Below the pieces are notes generated by a model. That model saw only the letters and a list, made by a program, of their open reading frames with translations, was not told where the DNA came from and searched no databases. Positions 55,103 to 63,741 of a stretch of DNA of 64,000 nt are shown one piece after another. The position numbers were made by a program, and so were the translations under genes. This DNA comes from Legionella fallonii LLAP-10 (GTDB taxonomy: Bacteria > Pseudomonadota > Gammaproteobacteria > Legionellales > Legionellaceae), in the NCBI RefSeq assembly GCF_000953135.1, contig NZ_LN614827.1, positions 3,767,501-3,831,500 of the forward strand, given 5' to 3'. Numbering within the stretch: position 1 is the stretch's first letter; each line of letters starts with the position of its first letter.

Positions 55103-55828
55103 ATGGATCAGATGAATTGCTTTTTCCGCTGCATATTTTATTGCTATGGGTTTGGATGGCTCATAGGCGGATTAATTTATATTGGCGCATCCATAGCAGT
55201 CCCTGTTTTATTTTCCCCCGAGACTCAATACACCCCAGCAATTGCCTCTCAATTCATGTTAGCATTGCATACCGGTTGGCCATATTATGTACTTGTTTTT
55301 ACGGTTTTTACTATTGCAGATAGCGCAATGATGTTCATCGGCTTAGCATTTCGCAGTATTTGGGGGATGAGTACATTCACCAATATCGCCGTTTTATGTT
55401 TTTTTGCCGGAGGATTTGCTGGGGTATGTGTTGATCTCAGCTTACTGAGCGGTTGGATGATCATGGGTATTTTGAACTTATCGCCCAAGATTCTTCATGG
55501 TTTTTGGTCTGTATTCCTAACACTACAATATATAGGAGCTATACTGTCAGCCTGGGGCTTTTTTATTGGAAGTATTGGAATTTATGCTATTTACCAAGCC
55601 AGCAAATCCATAACAACAATAAGTAATGGTTGGAGAAAGTTGACTCTATTTATCTTTTGGCTTTGCTTATTCATTCTATTGACAATAATTTATTCTTTGA
55701 TCACTAATAATGGCATTCCCTCTGATATTATTTTTTTACTATTCACTCTCATCGTTGCCCCCACGTGGTCCATTTGGTCTATCAATCAATTAAAAAGAAT
55801 AGCAACCAATGCCAGCCCATCAAATTAA
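55103..55828 (+). CDS. Multi-pass membrane protein of unknown function
   Basis: A 241-residue protein with about six hydrophobic segments (residues 10-32, 52-80, 88-112, 120-165, 176-200 and 205-230). It has no recognisable transporter motif. AAGAGA 8 bases before the ATG supports the start. It is followed by thiM at 133 bases on the same strand. Confidence 0.75.
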   Translation: MDQMNCFFRCIFYCYGFGWLIGGLIYIGASIAVPVLFSPETQYTPAIASQFMLALHTGWPYYVLVFTVFTIADSAMMFIGLAFRSIWGMSTFTNIAVLCFFAGGFAGVCVDLSLLSGWMIMGILNLSPKILHGFWSVFLTLQYIGAILSAWGFFIGSIGIYAIYQASKSITTISNGWRKLTLFIFWLCLFILLTIIYSLITNNGIPSDIIFLLFTLIVAPTWSIWSINQLKRIATNASPSN

Positions 55829-55961
55829 AACCCGTTAAATAAAACTCAACAAGAATAGTAAAGATATTATATCGTCAAACAAGAGTTATCCTGTAAAATG
55901 CATCATACGTAAACAAAGGCCTGAGTAAAACAGGAATTAGAAATACAGAAAGGGAATTTTT

Positions 55962-56735
55962 ATGACACAAAAAATCAATGAGATTTTAACCAAAATTAAG
56001 CTAACAAGACCTTTTATATTAAACATTACCGATTATTATGCCTTAGAGCTTATTACCAGTGGAGTGCGTTGTTTAGGCGCCTTTCCGATAATGAGTCATG
56101 CAGAGCAAGAAATAGAAGAGCTTCTTAAATTATCTAAATCGGTAGTCATTAACCTGGGCAAATTAGATGAACAATTAATTCCTCTGAGTCATCGCATCTG
56201 CCGTACAGCTAATGAGCTCAAGATTCCTATTATTTTAGATCCCGTTGGTACCGGGGCAAGTCGCTATAGAACAGATGCGGCAATGAGCATTGTTGAGAAT
56301 CACAAAATCGCTATCGTTCGAGGTTATCCCAATGAAATTGCGGGATTATTAACAGGACAATTAGATACTCCCAACCACTTTCCTATTGATACGGATACGG
56401 TTATAAAAAATGCCAAATCATTATCAACAAAATACAAGGTTGCAGTCGTTGTCAGTGGTAGACGACATATAGTCATTGATGCACATCAAATCGATCAATT
56501 TAATTTTGACTCCGCTCTTCTACAAAAGGTGGCCGGAATAGGCAGCTTACTCTCGTCTATTATAGGAGTGTTCCATGCCATAGAAAAAGATAGATTCCTC
56601 GCTGCCCATAGTGCTGTTAATTTTTATGCTAATTGTGTAGGACCAACATCCAGTAAATCAACAGGCCCCGCATCCCTAATCACCGGGCTTATCGATAAAA
56701 TGTATTTTTATTCCTCTTCTGCCATATCCTACTAA
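55962..56735 (+). CDS. thiM: Hydroxyethylthiazole kinase ThiM-like
   Basis: A 257-residue ribokinase-fold thiamine salvage enzyme. It has ILDPVGTGASRYR, IVRGYPNEIAGLLTGQ and VVSGRRHIVID, all family motifs. The catalytic loop near the end reads VAGIGSLLSSIIG: Ser stands where ThiM usually has Cys. The N-terminus (LNITDYYALELITSG) also departs from the common VTNYV-type start. Likely phosphorylates thiazole alcohol, but activity may be changed. AAAGGGAA supports the start. No TPP riboswitch was recognised upstream. Confidence 0.86.
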   Translation: MTQKINEILTKIKLTRPFILNITDYYALELITSGVRCLGAFPIMSHAEQEIEELLKLSKSVVINLGKLDEQLIPLSHRICRTANELKIPIILDPVGTGASRYRTDAAMSIVENHKIAIVRGYPNEIAGLLTGQLDTPNHFPIDTDTVIKNAKSLSTKYKVAVVVSGRRHIVIDAHQIDQFNFDSALLQKVAGIGSLLSSIIGVFHAIEKDRFLAAHSAVNFYANCVGPTSSKSTGPASLITGLIDKMYFYSSSAISY

Positions 56736-56806
56736 CTTAATTATTGGAAAACTCGCTACAAAAGGAAAAACACAAAGAAACTTAGAACAGGGATGTACGC
56801 GCCGGC

Positions 56807-56846
56807 ACATGAGGACTCGAGCACCGTAGCGACAAAGCAATTCGCC
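56807..56846 (+). repeat. 40-bp dispersed repeat, copy 2
   Basis: Matches the reverse complement of 19402-19441 at about 33 of 40 bases, with an identical AAGCAATTCGCC. It lies in the gap after thiM and before the multicopper oxidase stop. Confidence 0.6.
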
Positions 56847-56876
56847 GATACATTAGAACAGCGCAAGAAGTCTACT

Positions 56877-58703
56877 TTAAAATAACAGCGAAAGCCCGAA
56901 GGTTACGGTATCTTGAGTCGCATTTTCTTTCTCAAGATTTTGGAGCATTTTAAAGGTTCCATAATCTTGTTCATGCTCATATTCCACAAAAAGGCTTATC
57001 CCGGGCGCTAAACGATAATAAGGTCTAATAATGTATCGCATTTGATTCACCCCGTTACCAATTGCAGCCTTTATCACTGTTCTAGATGCTAAAATGGCCC
57101 TAGCGCCTGTTCTGATAAAAAAATTATTCGTCATTTGTGAGTCACGCTGCAACTCAATATCTAATTTAACGCTTCCTCCATAAAAATACGTACGAACATT
57201 TGTTGCAATAAAATAAGGCATGAGCCCTTCTATGCCAATACCAGGCTGCCAATAGGGTGATTGAGCAGGTCTATAAAAATAATTTATTCCGCCTTTTATC
57301 GCCCAAAATTGATTTATAAGATGCCAATAGAAAATATCAAGATCCGCATTTTGGATGCTTCCTTTTTCCATTTCGGCATCATTACTGAATAACTCTAGCT
57401 TATTGTAATCATACCCATATAAACCGTTAAAGGTCAGTTTCTGTACTTGATGAAAAGGATCAGCTCCTAAATCCAAAAAGTTAGCCCCATAGATCCTCAT
57501 CGGGTGCGCCATGGGATGGTGCACCAATGTTTGGTCGATAGGAGGGTGATCGACACGAACAATTGGACGATTAAGATAAGATGTTTGTTGAATAATATGT
57601 TCTGGTTTTGCCTCATCTTTAGTAATTTCTAGTAATGTAGTGTATTGAAATACACGAGACATGCCGCTCATCATATGATAAAGAAGGTGGCAATGAAAAA
57701 GCCATTGGCCATTAGCATCCGTATCAACATCAGCGGTTACCGTAGCACCTGGAGGGACATCCAAAGTATGTAATAAGGGATCATAACTACCATGTCCATT
57801 ACGTAAAATAAACCAATGTCCGTGTATATGCATAGGATGACGCATCATGGAAGGATTCGTAAAAATAAAACGATATCTCTTATTTGGTTTTAAGGGGATT
57901 GGACGAGCAAGATATTCAGGTACTCCATTAATAAACCAAATATACCGATCCATATAACCAAATAACTCCATTTTAATCACCTGATTTACCGGTTTATTAG
58001 GATCATTAGTTTTCACTGCCGCTTTTAACGTTTGATATTTTGTTCCAAAAGTTTGGGCCTTTTGCCCCATAAAAGGGGAGAATAGATCACCCTGTTGCGT
58101 TGGCTCGGTCTGCATCAACATAACACCCATGCGGTGATCCATCTTCATGTCATGGTCGCCTGATTTCATCTGGGAAGATGCGCCGTCCTCATGCATCATT
58201 AGAGACATCATTTGTCGCATCGCAGGTTTAGGCTCAGGAAAAGGTTTAACGTTTTGGTAAGGAACTAATTGCTGTGGTTTAGTTATTAATGCGCCATAAA
58301 CGACACCAAGGGTATCAATAGATTCGGCATAAATAATATAGGGTTGATTTTGTTGAATTCTAACCAAAACATCATAAGTTTCACCTGGCGCAATTTTTAA
58401 TTTTTTTATTGTGTAAGGAACCACATCATTGCCTTCAATGTGTACTACCTGCATGGAACTGTTCGGTATTTTTACATTAAAGATAGTGCTAGCAGCAGCC
58501 CCTATAAATCGCAATCGGACTACGTCTCCTTTACATACTCGAGCAGTCCACGGCACTAATTTTGATTGCCCATTCAACAGAAATGCATCATATGCCACAT
58601 CACTAATATCATAAATACTCATGCGCATTTGCTGCATCATTTTGTAATCATCAAACAATTTTCTGTCGCTCATCAGCTGAAGAGCTGCGATAATCACGAA
58701 CAA
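56877..58703 (-). CDS. Multicopper oxidase (CopA) C-terminal part fused to a CopB-type outer-membrane domain
   Basis: A 608-residue frame. Its first 380 residues are the rest of a CopA-type multicopper oxidase. They contain QMRMS, a Met/His-rich segment (about 155-195), RHPMHIHGHWFI and WLFHCHLLYHMMSGM (trinuclear and type-1 copper ligands). From about residue 390 it turns into a CopB-like outer-membrane domain: HPMRIYGANFLDLGADP, YNKLELFSND, YFYRPAQSPYWQPGIGIEG, and a C-terminal beta strand ending in aromatic LLF. Translation of the whole protein requires a frameshift near 58659-58662; the TTG start shown at 58703 is not a real start. Copper resistance is likely. Confidence 0.85.
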   Translation of the reverse strand: MFVIIAALQLMSDRKLFDDYKMMQQMRMSIYDISDVAYDAFLLNGQSKLVPWTARVCKGDVVRLRFIGAAASTIFNVKIPNSSMQVVHIEGNDVVPYTIKKLKIAPGETYDVLVRIQQNQPYIIYAESIDTLGVVYGALITKPQQLVPYQNVKPFPEPKPAMRQMMSLMMHEDGASSQMKSGDHDMKMDHRMGVMLMQTEPTQQGDLFSPFMGQKAQTFGTKYQTLKAAVKTNDPNKPVNQVIKMELFGYMDRYIWFINGVPEYLARPIPLKPNKRYRFIFTNPSMMRHPMHIHGHWFILRNGHGSYDPLLHTLDVPPGATVTADVDTDANGQWLFHCHLLYHMMSGMSRVFQYTTLLEITKDEAKPEHIIQQTSYLNRPIVRVDHPPIDQTLVHHPMAHPMRIYGANFLDLGADPFHQVQKLTFNGLYGYDYNKLELFSNDAEMEKGSIQNADLDIFYWHLINQFWAIKGGINYFYRPAQSPYWQPGIGIEGLMPYFIATNVRTYFYGGSVKLDIELQRDSQMTNNFFIRTGARAILASRTVIKAAIGNGVNQMRYIIRPYYRLAPGISLFVEYEHEQDYGTFKMLQNLEKENATQDTVTFGLSLLF

Positions 58704-59286
58704 ACTTGACTAAAGATGGCTGCAATGGAAATTTTGGAGAATAATAGTCCCCTTCCTTTTTCAGATTAGCCAAGATCTGTTCGGGAGCGGTGTTACTCCA
58801 ATCAGACAAAACAATCACATAATCTTTCGTGTATTTATAATGGGTAGGATGTATTGGGTCGATGACAAAAGCGCCATATAGACCTTGTTGTTCTTGTAAT
58901 TCAGCATGAGCATGATACCAATAAGTACCATCTTGCTCTAAAGTAAATTCATAACGGAAAACACCGCCGGGCGGAATCCCCTTCTGTGCTACTCCCAAAA
59001 CACCATCCATTTGCCAAGGGACAAGCAAACCATGCCAATGAATTGCTGTTTCTTTATCAAGATGGTTAGATACATTGATAGTAACTCTATCCCCTTTTTT
59101 AAAATGCAACGTCGGGGCTGGAATCTGATTATTTACCGCGATAGCTTTCTGAAATTTTCCGGCATACTGAACCATCTTGTATTGAACAGAGAGGTTTACT
59201 ATATGATGAGCAGCAATAGCGGAATGAAAAAATAACAGTGTTATCAGGCTATAGCTTAAAAAGCGAGTCCATTTCACACAAGCCAC
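58651..59286 (-). CDS. Multicopper oxidase (CopA) N-terminal part, frameshifted
   Basis: A 211-residue frame with a signal peptide (RFLSYSLITLLFFHSAIAA) and the first cupredoxin domain. It contains AIHWHGLLVPWQMDGV and GTYWYHAHAELQEQQGLYG (the HWHG and HxH copper motifs). It stops after VRDYRSSSADERQKIV. The neighbouring frame continues the family sequence if one A of an AAAA run is removed. It is the N-terminal half of the gene at 56877, giving a full protein of about 800 residues. The frameshift may be real or a sequencing error. Confidence 0.85.
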   Translation of the reverse strand: MACVKWTRFLSYSLITLLFFHSAIAAHHIVNLSVQYKMVQYAGKFQKAIAVNNQIPAPTLHFKKGDRVTINVSNHLDKETAIHWHGLLVPWQMDGVLGVAQKGIPPGGVFRYEFTLEQDGTYWYHAHAELQEQQGLYGAFVIDPIHPTHYKYTKDYVIVLSDWSNTAPEQILANLKKEGDYYSPKFPLQPSLVKFVRDYRSSSADERQKIV

Positions 59287-59523
59287 TCCTTAAATGATAT
59301 CCAACTGTACCATAACTTTTAACTTTTTCCCCTTTTAGCTTAGTAAATTCACTGTAAACGAGCTTATTATTCGTAGGCTCTTCTTTATTTTCAACATTTT
59401 GTTCTGTAATAAGACAAAAAAGGTGTTTTATTTCTATAATTAAGATAGAATTGACCAATATTAAATCATTGAGACCGCGAAAAAGACACTGCACCTCATT
59501 ATTCTTTATTGATAGGATCATTT

Positions 59524-60486
59524 ATGCCTGAATTAAGACGCTTCGTTGATGCCCAAACAACAGACTATGCCCAAGCAAAAAAGGAAATTGCTGCTGGACA
59601 AAAAACAAGTCATTGGATTTGGTATATATTTCCTCAACTTAAAGAACTTGGCTACAGTAGCACTGCAAAGTTTTATGGTATTGTTGATTTTAATGAAGCC
59701 TGTGACTACCTAAGTCATCCAGCTCTCTTTAAGAATTACAACGAGATGATAACCCTTGTTGAACAACAATTAAGTAAGAAACCAACTGCTTCTCTAACGC
59801 ATTTGATGGGTGGGCAAGTAGACGCTAACAAGTTAGTATCCAGTTTAACTTTATTTCGTAGCGCCGCAGCGTTCCTGGAAGCCCAACCAGGAAGGCCCCA
59901 ACATGATTTTAAAGAGATAAAAGAACGTTGCGACAATATCTTTAGCATTATAGCAACGCAGGGCTATTCTCCCTGCCCCACGACGCTCACTTATCTACCA
60001 TCTGGCTTGGAACCACAAAAGAAAAAAACGCCGGTACAGCGTAATACTCTTTTCTCTACTCCAACACCTCCAGTCCAACCAACATCTATTGAAGCCGCAG
60101 CGATTAGAACACAAACAAGCTCTCCTCTTCTTCCCTATCTGAAAGACTACATCCAAACACGTCCTAATGAATGGTCGTATCATTATAACTTTTTGGGACT
60201 CGTTGCTTTAACTTATTTCATTCTAGATGCAGTTTTAGGAACGGATTATTTCCATATAAAAAATAGCGAAGTCAAAGTACATGCAGCAACTAAACTAATG
60301 CACCTACTAGATCCGCAATACAAGGGCTCCATTGAACCATTTACCAAAGCGGAACAAGCGGCCTTAGGAGAAGGACGCCTTGGTGCTCGGGTTGCCGAAC
60401 AAGGAGGCTTACAACACTTAATACAAAATGCTCCTACTCATCAGTTTGAAGAGCCAGATTCAGAAATCAATTTAAGAGCCCAATAG
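59524..60486 (+). CDS. DUF1810 protein with C-terminal extension
   Basis: A 320-residue protein. The first 145 residues match the DUF1810 family by eye (RFVDAQTTDYAQAKKEI; HWIWYIFPQLKELGYSS; FHSFRSAAA-like LTLFRSAAAFL). The family's role is unknown to me. Residues 150-320 are an extra region: a Thr/Pro/Gln-rich linker, then helices (YNFLGLVALTYFILDAVL). Typical members are about half as long, so the extension is unusual. ATG 59524 follows AGGA by 7 bases. Confidence 0.8.
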   Translation: MPELRRFVDAQTTDYAQAKKEIAAGQKTSHWIWYIFPQLKELGYSSTAKFYGIVDFNEACDYLSHPALFKNYNEMITLVEQQLSKKPTASLTHLMGGQVDANKLVSSLTLFRSAAAFLEAQPGRPQHDFKEIKERCDNIFSIIATQGYSPCPTTLTYLPSGLEPQKKKTPVQRNTLFSTPTPPVQPTSIEAAAIRTQTSSPLLPYLKDYIQTRPNEWSYHYNFLGLVALTYFILDAVLGTDYFHIKNSEVKVHAATKLMHLLDPQYKGSIEPFTKAEQAALGEGRLGARVAEQGGLQHLIQNAPTHQFEEPDSEINLRAQ

Positions 60487-60563
60487 TTAATGTTGAGAAT
60501 AATGGTCTTGATTACCCTATGCGGCATCAAGGCTTCATCGGCTGCTCGCCCCCCTTCGTTTGA

Positions 60564-60713
60564 GTGCCTACAAATAAGCTGAAGCAGTACAATGCCCTTG
60601 CAGGAACGCTCGAAACGATGCATATCGAAGACAATATACAAACAGATCTTGAAATGGTAACATTTAGACCAATTAAATCACTAAGGAATCATTTTGAATC
60701 ATATCCATTATAG
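60564..60713 (+). pseudogene. Possible gene remnant overlapping the next gene's start
   Basis: A frame from GTG 60564 (just after a stop) to 60713 codes 49 residues with ordinary composition (TLETMHIEDNIQTDLEMV; FRPIKSLRNHFESYPL). It has no ribosome-binding site and overlaps the next gene by 20 bases. It may be the tail of a lost gene. Confidence 0.3.
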
Positions 60714-61476
60714 AAAGAAACATTTTTATATAAAAAAAACCATTCCTTTTTGCATTCTCTTAGCTAGTTTTTTATTTTCTTGGTCTGTATCAGCACAGTT
60801 AATTTCTCAAGAACATCTTGCTGAGATAAAAACCTATAAATACACTTTTTCTGACCACAACGAATTTACCGTGTCGTTTGCTGACTATCCTAAAGGGCAA
60901 GAGCGATTTTACGAGCTGCAATTTGAAAAAGATGCGTTCTTACCTAATGAAATTAAAACAAGCTCTCATAGCTTAAAAATTTCGGGAAATAATCATAGCG
61001 ATGATTTATTTATGTTCGCCTATAAAAAGCTAAGTGGATTGAAAGCCAATACTCGTTATCTCGTGAGTTTTTCTTTAGAGTTCGCATCTAATGCCCCCAG
61101 CGACTCTGTAGGAGCTGGCGGCTCTCCTGGTTCATCTGTTTTTGTAAAAATAGGAGCAGTGAACAAAAAGCCTGAACGTTATCTTGATGAAGCCAATAAC
61201 TATAGAATGACCTTAGATAAAGGTAATCAAGCAATTGACGGCAAAGACATGATATTAATAGGAACGATAGGAGTTGATACCCATGATTCTATTTACCGCT
61301 TAAAAACCTTGCCTTATCAACCCGATGCAGAAATGCAAAAGAAGCTTGATGATTACTACGTTACAAGTAACGATAAAGGAGAAGCATGGTTAGTTGTTGG
61401 TACTGACTCAGCCTATGAAAGCACCTCGACTATATTTTACACTAATTTAATAGCCTCTTTTAAGGAGCTAAAATAA
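60694..61476 (+). CDS. Exported protein of unknown function
   Basis: A 260-residue protein with a signal peptide (about residues 17-34, cleavage near VSA) and a beta-rich mature part. It includes YKYTFSDHNEFTVSFADYP, a Gly/Ser loop (GAGGSPGSS), and ends with TNLIASFKELK. TTG is the best start: AAGGA lies 7 bases upstream. No family recognised; probably periplasmic or secreted. Confidence 0.75.
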   Translation: MNHIHYRKKHFYIKKTIPFCILLASFLFSWSVSAQLISQEHLAEIKTYKYTFSDHNEFTVSFADYPKGQERFYELQFEKDAFLPNEIKTSSHSLKISGNNHSDDLFMFAYKKLSGLKANTRYLVSFSLEFASNAPSDSVGAGGSPGSSVFVKIGAVNKKPERYLDEANNYRMTLDKGNQAIDGKDMILIGTIGVDTHDSIYRLKTLPYQPDAEMQKKLDDYYVTSNDKGEAWLVVGTDSAYESTSTIFYTNLIASFKELK

Positions 61477-61482
61477 GTTCTT

Positions 61483-61520
61483 TTGAGTAGGTTGAGCAAG
61501 TTTTTGCCTGACCTATTCAA
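61483..61520 (+). terminator. Hairpin after the exported-protein gene
   Basis: 61483-61492 pairs with 61511-61520 (one G-T), with an inner GCAA/TTGC stem. It begins 7 bases past the stop codon. No strong T tract follows. Confidence 0.5.
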
Positions 61521-61570
61521 GTTGAATGCTACTGATCAACTCGCTACAAAGATAAATCAATCACAAAATT

Positions 61571-62836
61571 TTATTTTCTTTTCTTTCCTACCTTAATCAT
61601 TTTCACTCCTTTAATCGTGTTATCACTTACCTTTAAAATTTCAATACGATAATTGTCTATAACGAGGCAAGACTCAGCAGGAGGGATATAGCCTAAATAC
61701 TCGATAATCAAACCACTTAATGTTCTTGGCCCGATTAAAGGCAAATTCCAGCTCATCATACGGTTTAAATGACGTAATGTCATACTTGCATCTACTATGA
61801 CATACCCATCATCTAGGGGCGTGATGTCACGACTTAAAGCAGCGATGTCCGTGGTAAACTCGCCCACTATTTCTTCAAGTATGTCCTCCATGGTAACCAA
61901 TCCCAGAATATCGCCATATTCATCCACTACAAAGCAACTACGTCTTTTCATCTTTCTAAAATTCAAAATTTGGATGTTTAATGGTGTGGCCTCTGGGATA
62001 AAATAAGGGGCATCGGCGCTTTTTAATAAACTATCAATATCTAATTTATCTTCTAATGCCAAATTTAAAACGTTTCGAGCATGAATCATCCCGACAAGAT
62101 TATCTATAGATCCCCTGTATAAAGGCAAACGAGTATGTTGTGCTGTTTCTAATTGTTCTAAAAGTTGCGACCATGGTTGCTCTAAATCAATACCCACTAT
62201 ATCCGCCTTAGGAACCATAATATCTTCAACAGTAGCCTGTTCCAAATCCAACAAACTAATTAACATGCTCTTATGTTCCACTGGCAAAAGGCCGCCAGCT
62301 TCATGTACCACGGAACGAAGCTCTTCACCAGTTAGGGCTTCTTTCTGCATCTTGTTTATTGAAATGCCAAATATTTTCAAAATTCCATTAGACGTTAAAC
62401 TAATCGTATGAACTAAAGGGGCAAAAAGCCAAAGTAAAATTTTTAACGGTAAGGAGCATGAGAAAGCAACTTGTTGAGGATAAATTGCGGCTAGTGTCTT
62501 AGGTGTCATTTCAGCGAAAACCAACACAACCAGTGTTAAAAGAACTGTCGCAATAGCGACCCCAATTTCCCCATAATAGCGTTGGCCGATTAATGTAGCT
62601 ATAGTCGATGAAACAATATTGGCTAAAGTATTGCCTATTAATACGACACTTAATAACTTGTCAGGTCGTGCAAGCATCTGATTAACACGAATAGCTTGTT
62701 TATCATTTTTTTTTACCAGATATCTTAATTTATATCGATTAATAGACATCATGCCTATTTCAGATCCTGAAAAAAATGCTGATAATAAAATCAAAAAAAC
62801 TAGAATGATCAACAACGTTGAAATAGGGAATTGCAC
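61571..62836 (-). CDS. CNNM/CorC-type membrane protein with CBS domains (HlyC/CorC family)
   Basis: A 421-residue protein. It has an N-terminal DUF21/CNNM membrane domain with four helices (SGSEIGMMSINRYKLRYL motif), a pair of CBS domains (TVEDIMVPKADIVGID; SCFVVDEYGDILGLVTMEDIL) and a C-terminal CorC_HlyC domain (DGYVIVDASMTLRHLN). These are associated with magnesium or cobalt handling. GTG start with GAGGAAAC 5 bases upstream. It lies downstream of ppa but a hairpin separates them. Confidence 0.94.
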   Translation of the reverse strand: MQFPISTLLIILVFLILLSAFFSGSEIGMMSINRYKLRYLVKKNDKQAIRVNQMLARPDKLLSVVLIGNTLANIVSSTIATLIGQRYYGEIGVAIATVLLTLVVLVFAEMTPKTLAAIYPQQVAFSCSLPLKILLWLFAPLVHTISLTSNGILKIFGISINKMQKEALTGEELRSVVHEAGGLLPVEHKSMLISLLDLEQATVEDIMVPKADIVGIDLEQPWSQLLEQLETAQHTRLPLYRGSIDNLVGMIHARNVLNLALEDKLDIDSLLKSADAPYFIPEATPLNIQILNFRKMKRRSCFVVDEYGDILGLVTMEDILEEIVGEFTTDIAALSRDITPLDDGYVIVDASMTLRHLNRMMSWNLPLIGPRTLSGLIIEYLGYIPPAESCLVIDNYRIEILKVSDNTIKGVKMIKVGKKRK

Positions 62837-62901
62837 TTAGTTTCCTCATGATTTTGCTGCGAGAAAATAAAGTATCATAAGGGATTCAAGAAAGCGAGAT
62901 T

Positions 62902-62934
62902 GATAAAGAGTTTAGAATATCTAAACTCTTTATC
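62902..62934. terminator. Perfect 15-bp palindrome between ppa and the CorC-like gene
   Basis: GATAAAGAGTTTAGA at 62902-62916 is followed by a 3-base loop and its exact reverse complement to 62934. TTTT follows on the plus strand, AATC on the minus. It is placed to end ppa transcription, although the T tract favours the plus direction. Confidence 0.65.
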
Positions 62935-62976
62935 TTTTAGAACAATACAGTCTTTTATGCCATATTCATAATTAAT

Positions 62977-63513
62977 TTACTCGTTAGAAGAATTATAACG
63001 TTTAATACTTGACATAATTTCTTCGCGTGCCACTTCCGGACCGACCCATCCTTCTATTTTAACCCATTTACCTTCTTCCAAGTCCTTATAATGAGTAAAG
63101 AAGTGTTCTATAGACAACAATAAATGCTGTGGTAAATCCAAGTGAGATTCTATATTTTGATACATTTTACTCAATTTAGCGGTAGGCACAGCAAGTAACT
63201 TAGCATCGACTCCAGACTCATCTGTCATCTTTAACATGCCGATTGTTCGGCAAGAAATTACCGCGCCACTGATTAAAGGTACAGGAGTCACCACCAACAC
63301 ATCAACTGGGTCGCCATCTTCCGATAAAGTTTGCGGAATATATCCATAGTTGGCTGGATAAAACATAGCGGTTGCCATAAATCTATCGACAAACAAGGCA
63401 CCAGTTTCTTTGTCTACTTCATACTTTACTGGCTCTCCATGCATAGGAATTTCGATAATCACGTTAATATCATTCGGAACGTCGTTACCGCTTTTAATTT
63501 CCATTAAACTCAT
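62977..63513 (-). CDS. ppa: Inorganic pyrophosphatase (family I)
   Basis: A 178-residue class-I pyrophosphatase, normal length. It has [44 protein letters not shown] (Asp-rich metal site) and [16 protein letters not shown]. It hydrolyses pyrophosphate to phosphate in the cytosol and drives biosynthetic reactions. AAGGGC 7 bases upstream supports the start. Confidence 0.97.
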   Translation of the reverse strand: MSLMEIKSGNDVPNDINVIIEIPMHGEPVKYEVDKETGALFVDRFMATAMFYPANYGYIPQTLSEDGDPVDVLVVTPVPLISGAVISCRTIGMLKMTDESGVDAKLLAVPTAKLSKMYQNIESHLDLPQHLLLSIEHFFTHYKDLEEGKWVKIEGWVGPEVAREEIMSSIKRYNSSNE

Positions 63514-63741
63514 TTATATGCCCTTATAGTCAATAAGAAAAGTTTATTATCCTAGAAAAAGCCCTTTAGATCTACTGCATCTGCTAAGTGTACTAAATTT
63601 GTTGAATTTCCTAGAGTTTTCTCCTCCATCACGATAATAACTTCTACTTTGATGAAAAATCTTGCCAAAAGACAAAGACAAGCTGTCGCAATCTAATAAA
63701 GGAAATGTATAATATCTTTTTAATTATTAATCAGGTTAATT

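Noticed and set aside
55829-55961. Possible TPP riboswitch before thiM
   Set aside because: The CTGAG-like piece is present but the conserved second half of the riboswitch is not recognisable.
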